33,206 bases of DNA from an uncultured Prevotella sp. (GCA_946184025.1 CAMHEA010000005.1:1-33206), one strand, 5' to 3'. Shown: positions 20,621 through 29,724, counted from the stretch's first letter. Notes: generated from the letters alone by a model not told the origin. Translations and numbers: made by a program.

Positions 20621-23602
20621 ATGGGAATAAGAAACAATGAATCTGCAACGAGGAAGGTTTGGATGCTTTCTTTGTTCGCTTTGCTTCTCTCGGCATCGGC
20701 CTTCGCCCAGAAGGTGACGATACGCGGAGAAGTTGTTGACTCTCAGGACGAGCCGGTCATCGGTGCCACGGTCATCGAGAACGGCACGCAGAACGGTGCC
20801 GTGACCGACTTGGACGGACGGTTCAAGCTGGACGTGAATGCCGGTGCAACGCTCCGCTTCTCTTATGTAGGCTTCAAGACGGCCACGTCGAAGGCTGCCA
20901 ACGGCATGCGCGTGGTGCTTGAGGAAGAGGCTAACGTGCTCACCGAGGTGGTAGCCATCGGTTACGGCTCGGTCAGAAAAAAGGACGTGACGACGGCGGT
21001 ATCGACCGTTTCGACGAAGGACTTGGACACGCGCCCCATCGTTTCGGCTGTCCAGGGCATGCAGGGTAAGGCGGCGGGTCTGCAAATCTCACAGGCCAAC
21101 GGTCAGCCGGGTGCTGCTCCGACCATCCGCGTGCGCGGTACCACGTCACTGAATGCATCCAACGATCCATTGTATGTTGTCGACGGTGTGCCTTGCACCG
21201 ACATCGACTTCCTTTCTCCGGCCGACATCAACGACATCCAGGTGCTGAAAGATGCCTCTTCGGCTGCCATCTATGGTTCGCGTGCTGCCAACGGTGTGAT
21301 CATCATCAACACCAAGCAGGGTAAGGACGGTGTCTCTAAGATCACCTTGAATGCCCACTACAGCTTCAACTCCGTACGCGACAACCGCAAGGTGCTCAAT
21401 TCGTGGGAGTATAAGGAACTGATGGACGAGATTGGCATGGTGAAGATACCAGCCGGACTGCCCGACCAGACCGACTGGAAGGACGAGGTTTACCGCACCG
21501 GCTCCGTTCAGGACTATCAGCTGTCGCTCACCAATGGCAACGACAAGCTGCGCTACTTCCTCTCCGGTGGCTACACGGGTGAGAAAGGTGTGCTGAAGAT
21601 GTCTGACTACAAGCGTTACAACTTCCGCATTTCTGTTGAGAACGACATCAAGAGCTGGCTGAAGCTGAACGCCAACGTGTCGTATGCCGACTATACCAAC
21701 AGGGGTACAAACATTACCAGTGGTCAGGGCGCCAACCGTGGCGGTGTGATTGCTGCCATCGTGAACACCCCGACTTACGCACCCGTTTGGAACCCCGAGT
21801 TCCCCACCCAGTACTACAATAACTTCTATGGTGTGAACATCACGTCGCCGGCTGAGAACCTCGCCCGCACAAAGGACAACAAGACACAGTACAACCACTT
21901 ACTTGCTACGGGTAAGGCTACCATCAAGTTCCTGCCAGAGCTGACGCTGACCTCCTCGCTGACGTTTGACCGCTCTACGGGCCATACCTTCGACTTCCTT
22001 GACCCGAACGAAACCCAGTATGGCCGCGACACCCATGGTACGGGCTATGAAAATCGCTCTGCTGGTACGGTATGGGTATGGGACAACGTGCTGAACTACA
22101 GGAAAAACCTTGGCAAACACACCCTCGATGCCATGGTTGGTTCTTCCTGGACGAAGAGCTCCTGGAGCCAGAACTACATCAACGCCAGCCACTATGCCAA
22201 CGCCGACATCAAGACACTGAACGCTGCCAATAAGATTTCCTGGAACGGCACTGGCTCCAATGCTTCAGAATGGTGTATCAACTCTTACTTTGCTCGTCTG
22301 CAATACAACTATAACGACACCTACCTTTTTACTGCCAATATGCGTGCCGACGGTTCGTCGAAGCTCGCTCCCGGCCATCGTTGGGGATATTTCCCCTCAT
22401 TCTCGGCTGCATGGCGTGTATCTCAGGAGAAGTTTCTGAAGGACGTTGAGTGGATCTACGACTTGAAACTGCGTGGCGGCTGGGGACAGACTGGTAACCA
22501 AAGTGGGTTGGGCGACTATAGCTATTTAGCTACCTATGAAATTGTTCGCTTACAGTGGTTTGGTGACGGTGCAGATGAAAATGCTGTACCAACACGAGGA
22601 CAAAGTACCGTTTCAAACCCTGGACTCACTTGGGAAACAACCACTTCTACCGACATCGGTATCGACTTCTCTGTATTGGATGGCCGTCTGACTTTAAATG
22701 CCGACTACTACTACAAGAAAACGACCGACATGCTGATGTACGCTAGACTGCCTGCAGGTAGTGCCGCAGCTATCTCGCTAATGCGTAATGGCGGTACGAT
22801 GGTCAACAAAGGATGGGAGTTCACCATTTCTTCGAAGAACCTCACCGGACAGTTCACCTGGGACACCGACTTTAATATCTCGTTCAACAAGAATGAACTC
22901 AAGTCGCTCTCACTTACACAGGTCTATTACAATGCAAAAACTACCGATTATGTTAACGACTATGTGGTTCGAAGTGTACCAGGCATGCCCATCGGCTCTT
23001 TCTGGGGATACATTGCTGACGGCGTAGATCCCGAGACCGGCGACATGATTTATCGCGATGTGAATGGCGACGGTGTGGTATCGGCCTCCGACCGTACCTA
23101 TATCGGTGACCCCAACCCCGACTTCACTTTCGGTCTGACCAATACGTTCTCTTGGAAAGGCCTGAACCTGAGCATTCTGCTACAGGGTTCCGTTGGCAAC
23201 GACGTGTACAACGTATCGCGCATGGAAACAGAAGGCATGTATGACGGCAAGAACCAGAGCACGAAGGTGCTGGAGCGCTGGCGCGTTCCCGGTCAGGTCA
23301 CCGACGTGCCGCGTGCAGGCTATGACCTCCGCAACTCAAGCTACTTCATTGAGGACGGCAGCTACCTGCGTGTAAAGGACATTTCACTCTCTTACGACAT
23401 TCCGCGCAACCTCATCCAGAAGTACGGTCTCTCTCGCCTGCAGCCCTACGTTTCGGCAACGAACCTGATTACGTTCACAAAGTACACGGGCATGGATCCG
23501 GAAGTAAACCAGTATGGCAACAGCGGACAGGTACAGGGTCTCGACTGGGGCTCCTACCCGCTCAACCGCTCGTTCGTGATGGGTCTGAAGGTTGAATTCT
23601 AA
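20621..23602 (+). CDS. SusC/RagA-family TonB-linked outer membrane transporter
   Basis: 993 aa. A signal peptide (MLSLFALLLSASAFAQ) is followed by a carboxypeptidase-regulatory-like domain (about 30-105, IRGEVVDSQDEPVIGATV), a TonB-box/plug segment with LTEVVAIGYG and the SusC signatures TIRVRGTTSLNASNDPLYVVDG and DASSAAIYGSRAANGVIIINTKQ, then a long beta-barrel ending in the typical PLNRSFVMGLKVEF. It imports oligosaccharides through the outer membrane using TonB energy, with the SusD protein as its lid. First gene of a four-gene PUL, 42 bp before SusD. A stretch near 22500-22930 uses more AT-rich codons than its surroundings. Confidence 0.95.
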   Translation: MGIRNNESATRKVWMLSLFALLLSASAFAQKVTIRGEVVDSQDEPVIGATVIENGTQNGAVTDLDGRFKLDVNAGATLRFSYVGFKTATSKAANGMRVVLEEEANVLTEVVAIGYGSVRKKDVTTAVSTVSTKDLDTRPIVSAVQGMQGKAAGLQISQANGQPGAAPTIRVRGTTSLNASNDPLYVVDGVPCTDIDFLSPADINDIQVLKDASSAAIYGSRAANGVIIINTKQGKDGVSKITLNAHYSFNSVRDNRKVLNSWEYKELMDEIGMVKIPAGLPDQTDWKDEVYRTGSVQDYQLSLTNGNDKLRYFLSGGYTGEKGVLKMSDYKRYNFRISVENDIKSWLKLNANVSYADYTNRGTNITSGQGANRGGVIAAIVNTPTYAPVWNPEFPTQYYNNFYGVNITSPAENLARTKDNKTQYNHLLATGKATIKFLPELTLTSSLTFDRSTGHTFDFLDPNETQYGRDTHGTGYENRSAGTVWVWDNVLNYRKNLGKHTLDAMVGSSWTKSSWSQNYINASHYANADIKTLNAANKISWNGTGSNASEWCINSYFARLQYNYNDTYLFTANMRADGSSKLAPGHRWGYFPSFSAAWRVSQEKFLKDVEWIYDLKLRGGWGQTGNQSGLGDYSYLATYEIVRLQWFGDGADENAVPTRGQSTVSNPGLTWETTTSTDIGIDFSVLDGRLTLNADYYYKKTTDMLMYARLPAGSAAAISLMRNGGTMVNKGWEFTISSKNLTGQFTWDTDFNISFNKNELKSLSLTQVYYNAKTTDYVNDYVVRSVPGMPIGSFWGYIADGVDPETGDMIYRDVNGDGVVSASDRTYIGDPNPDFTFGLTNTFSWKGLNLSILLQGSVGNDVYNVSRMETEGMYDGKNQSTKVLERWRVPGQVTDVPRAGYDLRNSSYFIEDGSYLRVKDISLSYDIPRNLIQKYGLSRLQPYVSATNLITFTKYTGMDPEVNQYGNSGQVQGLDWGSYPLNRSFVMGLKVEF

Positions 23603-23644
23603 TCCGACTTCTACACATTATTATAATATATAGAAAGGAAAATA

Positions 23645-25180
23645 ATGATGAAAGCAATATATAAGACTATGATCATCGGGCTGACCACGGCATCGCTCAC
23701 CGCTTGCTCGCTGGATTACGAGCCCATCTCCGCTCGTACAGAACTCACAGAAGAAGTTAATAAAACAGAACGTGAAGATGAATTAGAAGCGTCAACTCTT
23801 AAAGACAGACAAGCTGCGCTTGATCAGTTAGCTTTGTTGTACGAGCAGTTCCGCAATCGACAGGAACATTGGCACCTTGACTATCTGCTCGTGGGCGAGT
23901 CACACTCCGACAATGCCTACGCTGGAACGACCGGTGCAGAGGTGGAACCTTACGAGACCAACTCCATTGATGCCAGCAACTCCGTGTTGAGCCGCGACTG
24001 GAACCGTTATCTCGAAGACATTGCAAAAGCCAACGTGCTCATCAATGGTGTGGATGACCTGCTGGCAAAAGGACAACTGCAAGACGCCGAGGCACGTCAA
24101 CTGAAGGCACAAGGCGAGCTCTTCCGCGCCATGATTATGTTCAACATGGCTCGGTTGTGGGGATCGTTCCCAGTGATTACCACTATTGCCAAGACGATTA
24201 CCGCAGAGAACATCGAGGAGGTCTATCCCACCTACTATCCGCCGCGCAGCACCACGGAAGAATGCTATCAGCAGATTATTTCCGACTTGCTCGATGCAGA
24301 AAAGTACGCCCCTGACTTCAATAGTGCCGACCGTACGCTGATGACGAAGACGGTGGCACAGGCCATGTTGGCCAAAGTCTATGCCGAGCGTCCGGTGCAG
24401 GACTATCAGAAAGTGGTGGAATATGCACAGAAGGTGCGCAACACCGCCGGCGTGGAGCTCGAACCGGAGTTCTCTACGCTCTGGGGATGGGACGAAGAGA
24501 AGAAAGACTGCGTCAAGCGCAATACTTCTGAAGGCATTCTGGAAGTACACTGGAGCGCAGGAGCCGGAAACTGGGAGTCATGGATGTACGGACGCTGTCT
24601 GGAAGACTATGACTACTACTTCACCTGGGCTAAGTGGATTACTCCCTCACGCGACCTGATCAGTGATTTCCAACGGGAAGGCGACGAGGTGCGCTTCAAC
24701 GAGACTGTAGTCTACTACGCCTGCACCTGGAGCAACTACTATCCGGCATCGAACTATCCGTTCATGTATAAGTATCGTTCGGGTTACAACAACCAGTATA
24801 AGCTCCGTCTGGCCGACATCATCCTGCTGGAGGCTGAGGCGCAAGCCTACTTGGGCAACCTTTCGCAAAGTGCTACGCTCGTCAACCAGATTCGTCAGCG
24901 TGCCAAGCTGCCTAACCTGACTGCCGACAAGACCAGCAGCCAGGACAAGATGAAGGAAGCTGTGCTCCACGAGCGTCGTCTGGAACTCGCCATGGAAGGC
25001 GAACGCTGGTATGACCTGTGTCGCAACGGCGTGGTAGAGGAATATCTCAATGCCGCCTATGCGAAGGATGCAGGCCGTCTGCCGCAGAAGAAGCTCTTCA
25101 ATGAGAACTCCTACCTGCTGCCTATCCCTCAGACTGCCCTCGACGAGAACGTCAACCTCGAGCAGAATCCGGGTTACTAA
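23645..25180 (+). CDS. RagB/SusD-family glycan-binding lipoprotein
   Basis: 511 aa with lipoprotein signal ending LTAC (Cys21) and following SLDYEP. The fold is typical: AKANVLINGVDDLL and QLKAQGELFRAMIMFNMARLWG in the helical N-terminal half, PVQDYQKVVEYAQKV, then the conserved C-terminal LRLADIILLEAEAQAYLGN, VNQIRQRAKLP, VLHERRLELAMEGERWYDLCR and LLPIPQTALDEN. It binds glycan on the cell surface and closes the SusC barrel. RBS GAAAGGAAAA supports the start. The segment coding for residues about 35-65 is unusually AT-rich and Glu/Thr-rich compared with the rest. 32 bp before the GH30 gene. Confidence 0.95.
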   Translation: MMKAIYKTMIIGLTTASLTACSLDYEPISARTELTEEVNKTEREDELEASTLKDRQAALDQLALLYEQFRNRQEHWHLDYLLVGESHSDNAYAGTTGAEVEPYETNSIDASNSVLSRDWNRYLEDIAKANVLINGVDDLLAKGQLQDAEARQLKAQGELFRAMIMFNMARLWGSFPVITTIAKTITAENIEEVYPTYYPPRSTTEECYQQIISDLLDAEKYAPDFNSADRTLMTKTVAQAMLAKVYAERPVQDYQKVVEYAQKVRNTAGVELEPEFSTLWGWDEEKKDCVKRNTSEGILEVHWSAGAGNWESWMYGRCLEDYDYYFTWAKWITPSRDLISDFQREGDEVRFNETVVYYACTWSNYYPASNYPFMYKYRSGYNNQYKLRLADIILLEAEAQAYLGNLSQSATLVNQIRQRAKLPNLTADKTSSQDKMKEAVLHERRLELAMEGERWYDLCRNGVVEEYLNAAYAKDAGRLPQKKLFNENSYLLPIPQTALDENVNLEQNPGY

Positions 25181-25212
25181 TCAACGAATCAACTTTTTAA
25201 TAACATAAAACA

Positions 25213-26730
25213 ATGAAAAAGAATAATATGATGATACTATCAATGGCCAGCGCACTGCTGTTTTCCATGGCAGCATGTGGCAGTATCGACTCTATCGACG
25301 ATACTCCGAATCCCAATGACAATGGCGGAGTCGTGCCCACGGGAGACGTGGCTACCATCTATACCACCACCGCCAACGGCTTCTATCAGATGGAGAAAAG
25401 CGTGAGTGAAGTAACAACAGGTACCAATATGGCACCGACGACCATCCAGGTTGATCCCTCGGAAACCTTCCAGGGCATCGACGGCTTCGGATTTGCCATC
25501 ACTTATTCTACCTGCTACAATCTCTTGCAGATGTCGCAGGATGCACGCACGGCATTCCTGAAGCAGACTTATTCTGAAACGGAAGGCTATGGTGTGAGCT
25601 ACGCACGCATCTCGATCGGCTGTAACGACTTTTCGAGTACCGAGTATACGCTTTGCGACACGAAGGGATTGGAGAATTTCCGCCTCTACAAGGATGAAAC
25701 GGACTACGTCATTCCCATCCTGAAGGAAATTCTGGCCATTAACCCGCATGTAAAGATCATTGCTGCCCCTTGGACGTGCCCGAAATGGATGAAGGTGAAC
25801 AACCTGACGAGTCTGGGTGCCCATGATTCATGGACCGACGGACATTTGAATCCCGCCTATCGTGCCGATTACGCCCAGTATTTCGTGAAGTTCGTGCAGA
25901 CCATGAAGCAACAGGGCATCGACATCTACGCCGTAAGCCCGCAGAACGAACCTCTCAACCACGCCAACTGTGCCTCTCTCTACATGCCTTGGCAGGAAGA
26001 AGCGGAGTTCGTTAAGGAACTGGCAGCTGCGTTTAAGCAGAATAGCTTGAAGACAAAGATTTATCTCTTCGACCATAACTACAACTATGATGGACTGGCT
26101 GACCAGCAGGACTATCCCGTGAAGATCTACAACGCATTGGGTAACTCCTATGAAGGCTCCGAACTCGTTGTAGGTGCGGCCTACCATGACTATGGCGGCA
26201 GCAACGAAGAACTCACCGACATCTACAATCAGGCTCCCGACAAGGAACTGATCTTCTCCGAGAGTTCCATCGGAACCTGGAACAACGGCCGAGACCTCAC
26301 CCAGCGTCTGCTGGCTGACATGCGCAACGTCACCCTTGGAACCGTAAACAAGCAGTGCAAGGCCGTACTCGTTTGGAATCTGATGCTCGACGAGAACATG
26401 GGACCGAACCTTGACGGTGGCTGTCAGACTTGCTATGGTGCCGTGGACATCTACGACAACTACACAACACTGAAGCGCAACTCTCATTACTACATCATCA
26501 GCCACATGTCGTCCGTCGTACGCCCCGATGCCGTACGCATTGGCACCGACCAGCGCAGCATCAGCGGCAGCGGTCTCGTCTACTCCGCCTTCCAGAATCC
26601 TGACGGTTCCAAGGCTCTTGTGGCCATGAACAGCGGCGATGAGGACATCACGGCCACCGTCAGCGACGGTACCCGTTTCTTCAAGGCGATCATTCCGGCA
26701 CAGGGTGTTGTATCATGCAGTTGGAAATAA
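25213..26730 (+). CDS. GH30-family glycoside hydrolase lipoprotein
   Basis: 505 aa with lipoprotein signal MAAC (Cys22) and an acidic spacer (SIDSIDDTPNPND). The TIM-barrel of GH30 is marked by QGIDGFGFAITYSTCYNL, SYARISIGCNDFSS, AAPWTCPKWMK, acid/base Glu246 in VSPQNEP and nucleophile Glu350 in LIFSESSIGTW; a C-terminal beta-domain follows (SALVAMNSGDEDITATV-like region). Retaining mechanism. GH30 enzymes cleave glucosylceramide, beta-1,6-glucan, xylan and others; the SusC-SusD-GH30-binding-protein order is like known beta-1,6-glucan loci (GH30_3 subfamily), so endo-beta-1,6-glucanase is my preferred reading. The subfamily cannot be fixed by eye. Ends 16 bp before the next gene. Confidence 0.88.
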   Translation: MKKNNMMILSMASALLFSMAACGSIDSIDDTPNPNDNGGVVPTGDVATIYTTTANGFYQMEKSVSEVTTGTNMAPTTIQVDPSETFQGIDGFGFAITYSTCYNLLQMSQDARTAFLKQTYSETEGYGVSYARISIGCNDFSSTEYTLCDTKGLENFRLYKDETDYVIPILKEILAINPHVKIIAAPWTCPKWMKVNNLTSLGAHDSWTDGHLNPAYRADYAQYFVKFVQTMKQQGIDIYAVSPQNEPLNHANCASLYMPWQEEAEFVKELAAAFKQNSLKTKIYLFDHNYNYDGLADQQDYPVKIYNALGNSYEGSELVVGAAYHDYGGSNEELTDIYNQAPDKELIFSESSIGTWNNGRDLTQRLLADMRNVTLGTVNKQCKAVLVWNLMLDENMGPNLDGGCQTCYGAVDIYDNYTTLKRNSHYYIISHMSSVVRPDAVRIGTDQRSISGSGLVYSAFQNPDGSKALVAMNSGDEDITATVSDGTRFFKAIIPAQGVVSCSWK

Positions 26731-26746
26731 CATGAAAGGAAAGATT

Positions 26747-28111
26747 ATGAAAGCAAGACATTTCATCATAGCCAGTATCGTTGCATTGCCCTTCTTGGCT
26801 GCATGCAGCGACGACGATTACAACGTGATCACTCCGGCAGGCAATCCGCAGGTTGCCGCCGACGTACCGGCCCATGCCGAAATGGGGCAGACCGTCGACT
26901 TCAGTGTCAACTGTAGCGATGCTGCGGGCAAGGCACTCTCTACGCTTACGGCAGAAATGCAGTACAGCGGGGAAACCGTCGACCAGGTAGTCATCCGCAC
27001 CCGGGAAGCCGGCAACTACGACGTAAGCCTCAAGGCTCCCTTCCTCCGCTTCATTCCTAACGGAAAGGCGCAGATTGTGCTCACCCTTCAGAACGTGACG
27101 ACGGCCAAGACCGTCAAGGTCTTCGATGTAGACATGACGCGTCCCCACTTCACAGACCTGCTGTTTGTTGACGACAGCAAGAATAAATATCCCATGACGG
27201 AAGATGCTGAAGGCAACTACAACTACACGGCTACGATACCTATCGCGAAGAATACCTTCCGCGGACACTTTGAAACGGCCGACGGGCGTTTCGTCTTCGG
27301 TAGCGACGGAGCCGAGATTGCACTGGGGGGCACAGGCGACCTGAACCTGCAAAGTGCTACGGTGGGCAATGTAGAGGTGACGTTCAACACTGCTGACTTC
27401 AGCTACGGACCACAGGAGCCGCTCGATGTGCAGCCCATTGAATTTGCCGACAACGAAGGCGGAAGGGTCTTCACCGGCGAACTCGTACAAGGAAAAGTCT
27501 ACTCCTTCGAAGGCGAAGCCGCACTCACTGATGCAGATTGGTTCTACGATCCCGACTTCTTCACCAAGACAGAGGATAACACCTATGCCTTCAATGCCAT
27601 GACGGGTACCTACACCATCACCGCCGACTTCACCCACAAGGGATTCCGCATCTTTGCCGGTACGCCAGATGCCCCTGCAACGTTGCAGGCCGACGGAACC
27701 GGAGCCGTTTGGGCTATTGGTAGTCAAGGAATCAACAAGCCCACCTATGACTCCGTGAGTCAAGATTGGTGGACAGGCATCGAAAACAACTTATGCCTGG
27801 CACCCATTGCGGAGAAGACTTATCAGTTGACGTTAGTCATTGGCAAGCAGTTGAATGCTGGCAACGTGAACTTCAAGTTCTTTGGACAACCCAACTGGGG
27901 TACTGAGTTCAAGGGTTCAGGTGGTGATTTCATGCTGACCAGCACCAGCGACCTCTTCCTTGTGGGAATGGGTAAGGAAAATAACGGCCACGACGATGGC
28001 AACATCTTCCTTGCCGACGGCGCGTCCTTGACCGACGGCGATACCTATGTCTTCACCATCGACCTGACTTCCGGCACGTCAACAGCCAAGCTCAGTGTCG
28101 TGAAGAAGTAA
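26747..28111 (+). CDS. SusE/F-like surface glycan-binding lipoprotein
   Basis: 454 aa from the ATG at 26747, which has GAAAGGAAAG just upstream; the ATG at 26732 is possible, while the track's start at 26639 lies inside the GH30 gene and is rejected. Lipoprotein signal LAAC (Cys20) followed by SDDD, the acidic +2 pattern that exports lipoproteins to the surface in Bacteroidota. Two or three beta-sandwich modules are suggested: an N-terminal Ig-like one, a central one (LLFVDDSKNKYPMTEDAEGN), and a C-terminal one with VNFKFFGQPNWGTEFKG and TYVFTIDLTSGTS, which resemble SusE/SusF starch-binding repeats. Role: holding glycan at the surface for the GH30 enzyme and SusCD. No catalytic motif. Last gene of the PUL. 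Confidence 0.78.
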   Translation: MKARHFIIASIVALPFLAACSDDDYNVITPAGNPQVAADVPAHAEMGQTVDFSVNCSDAAGKALSTLTAEMQYSGETVDQVVIRTREAGNYDVSLKAPFLRFIPNGKAQIVLTLQNVTTAKTVKVFDVDMTRPHFTDLLFVDDSKNKYPMTEDAEGNYNYTATIPIAKNTFRGHFETADGRFVFGSDGAEIALGGTGDLNLQSATVGNVEVTFNTADFSYGPQEPLDVQPIEFADNEGGRVFTGELVQGKVYSFEGEAALTDADWFYDPDFFTKTEDNTYAFNAMTGTYTITADFTHKGFRIFAGTPDAPATLQADGTGAVWAIGSQGINKPTYDSVSQDWWTGIENNLCLAPIAEKTYQLTLVIGKQLNAGNVNFKFFGQPNWGTEFKGSGGDFMLTSTSDLFLVGMGKENNGHDDGNIFLADGASLTDGDTYVFTIDLTSGTSTAKLSVVKK

Positions 28112-28131
28112 ACACACTCCCCCTGAATGCC

Positions 28132-28166
28132 AAGCGCGGACAGCATGAAAGCCTGTCCGCGCTTTT
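28132..28166 (+). terminator. Strong intrinsic terminator of the PUL
   Basis: A perfect 12-bp stem (AAGCGCGGACAG with CTGTCCGCGCTT), 9-nt loop and TTTTA tail, 20 bp after the stop codon of the surface-binding protein. Confidence 0.92.
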
Positions 28167-28237
28167 ATTTGCTCAAAACAAATACCACGCTGACATCAAG
28201 TCAAAGACCGAATTTGGGATAAAAAACGGCGCAGAAG

Positions 28238-28269
28238 TTTGGCTGTTCGGAGAAATAGGACTATCTTTG
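28238..28269 (+). promoter_or_regulatory. Promoter of the tRNA pair
   Basis: TTTG at 28238-28241, a 20-bp spacer and TATCTTTG at 28262-28269. This is among the best -33/-7 matches in the window, with a start predicted near 28276, about 30 nt before tRNA-Gly. Confidence 0.8.
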
Positions 28270-28304
28270 CAGGCGCAAAGGTGCCGACGGCATCGTTTTC
28301 TCAT

Positions 28305-28377
28305 GCGGAAATAGCTCAGTTGGTAGAGCACAACCTTGCCAAGGTTGGGGTCGCGGGTCCGAGTCCCGTTTTCCGCT
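28305..28377 (+). tRNA. tRNA-Gly (anticodon GCC)
   Basis: 73 nt. The acceptor stem GCGGAAA/TTTCCGC is perfect, with discriminator T. D-arm AGCTCAGTTGGTAGAGC is standard. The anticodon arm is CAACC-TTGCCAA-GGTTG, giving anticodon GCC. The T-stem GCGGG/CCCGT encloses the loop TCCGAGT, in which position 55 is C rather than the usual T. No CCA is encoded. Decodes GGC and GGU. Confidence 0.95.
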
Positions 28378-28435
28378 CTTGCGCCCATGGCGCAGCCTTT
28401 CTGTATCCGGAGGGCGGCTCATCGGCGAACACCAT

Positions 28436-28519
28436 GCCGCAATGGTGGAATTGGTAGACACGAGGGACTTAAAATCCCTTGGCCGTAAGGCTGTGCGGGT
28501 TCGAGTCCCGCTCGCGGCA
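28436..28519 (+). tRNA. tRNA-Leu (anticodon TAA)
   Basis: 84 nt with a long variable arm (TTGGCCGTAAGGCTGT region), typical of tRNA-Leu. Anticodon loop CTTAAAA gives TAA, read as UAA. The T-loop TTCGAGT is normal. In the acceptor stem GCCGCAA pairs with TCGCGGC, so the sixth pair is an A-C mismatch. Discriminator A is as expected for Leu; no CCA is encoded. It lies 58 bp after tRNA-Gly and is probably co-transcribed. It would be a MiaB substrate (UNN decoder), and miaB is in this window. Confidence 0.93.
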
Positions 28520-28572
28520 CACTTTATCAATAGAATAAAGGAAGGAAAGTAAAAAGGTAAAACATCAAGCTT

Positions 28573-29610
28573 ATGAAACACAACAGTTTTCACAGCGTAC
28601 GCAAGGGCGTAAGGATTTTACCTCTTTACTTTCTTTTTTTATGCACTTTCCTGCTCACCTCGTGCGGTTCGCGCAGCGGATACTTCAAGATTGAAGGCCG
28701 TTTCCTCCACATCAACCAAGGCGAGCTCTATGTCTACAGCCCCGACGGCGGACTGAAGGGCATCGACACGATCAAGATCCAAGCCGGCCGCTTTGCCTAT
28801 GAGACCCCGATGCCTCGGCAAGCCATGCTGATGCTTGTCTTTCCCAACTTCTCTGAGCACCCCGTCTTTGCCACACCGGGTGGCAGCGTGGACATCAAGG
28901 CCGATGCCTCCCACCTGAAAGAAATGACCGTGGAGGGTACGAAGGAGAACGAACTGATGACGAAGTTCCGGAAAATGACAGTCAGCGTGTCGCCACCTGA
29001 GGAACGGCGGCTGGCAGAACAGTTCGTCAAAGACCATCCTGAGTCGCCCGTAGGCATCTATCTCGTCAGGAAATATTTCATCCAGACAGCCGAGCCCGAC
29101 TACAGGAAAGCCCTCGAACTCGTTGACATGATGCACGGCAAGCAGACTGAAAACGGCCTGCTGGTGCAGCTGAAGCAGTCGCTGGCGGGTATGCTGAAGC
29201 TGACCAAGGGCAGCAGTCTGCCTCGTTACAAGGCCACTGACACCGAAGGGCGGCAGCAGACCGATGCCGACCTGCGTGCAGGCATTGCCGTCATCAACGT
29301 GTGGGCTACCTGGAACTACGAAAGTCAGGAAACCCAGCGCATCATCCGCGACAAACGAAAGAACGGCGGCAGTCTCAAGGCACTCAGCATCAACATTGAT
29401 GCCAGCCCGAAAGAGTGCCAGCGGTGGATGGAGAGCAACGAAATCAGCTGGCCTAACGTTTGCGACGGACAGATGCTGGAGTCTCCCCTGCTGAAACAGC
29501 TGGGGCTGAGCCGCGTGCCTGAGACCGTCGTACTGCGCAACGGGCGCGTCATCGAACGCAATCTGAGCAACAACGACTTGCGCCGTCGGCTCAATGAACT
29601 TCTTCCTTAA
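28573..29610 (+). CDS. DUF4369/thioredoxin-fold lipoprotein lacking the CxxC motif
   Basis: 345 aa with lipoprotein signal LLTSC (Cys31). The N-terminal region, about 35-130, resembles DUF4369 (FKIEGRFLHINQGELYVYSPDG). A helical linker follows. From about residue 215 there is a TlpA/ResA-like thioredoxin fold: INVWATWNYESQ, SINIDASPKECQRWM, and the cis-Pro loop SRVPETVVLRNG. Where a redox protein has W-C-x-x-C, this one has Trp247-Asn248-Tyr-Glu-Ser251, so both cysteines are lost and it cannot be a thiol oxidoreductase by the usual mechanism. It is probably a structural or binding protein in the periplasm or on the outer membrane. It begins about 50 bp after tRNA-Leu. Confidence 0.82.
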   Translation: MKHNSFHSVRKGVRILPLYFLFLCTFLLTSCGSRSGYFKIEGRFLHINQGELYVYSPDGGLKGIDTIKIQAGRFAYETPMPRQAMLMLVFPNFSEHPVFATPGGSVDIKADASHLKEMTVEGTKENELMTKFRKMTVSVSPPEERRLAEQFVKDHPESPVGIYLVRKYFIQTAEPDYRKALELVDMMHGKQTENGLLVQLKQSLAGMLKLTKGSSLPRYKATDTEGRQQTDADLRAGIAVINVWATWNYESQETQRIIRDKRKNGGSLKALSINIDASPKECQRWMESNEISWPNVCDGQMLESPLLKQLGLSRVPETVVLRNGRVIERNLSNNDLRRRLNELLP

Positions 29611-29724
29611 CTGTCAGGGACGTGCCGACGGGAGCTCAGGCCTCTAAATGATAGATAAATAGTAAATGATAAGGCCAATATCCCAAAAGCCTAAGCACCC
29701 CAATACCCATTGTTTTTCTAAAGA

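Noticed and set aside
26639-26746. Upstream start of the SusE/F-like protein
   Set aside because: It lies within the end of the GH30 gene and would hide the lipoprotein signal peptide behind 36 residues.
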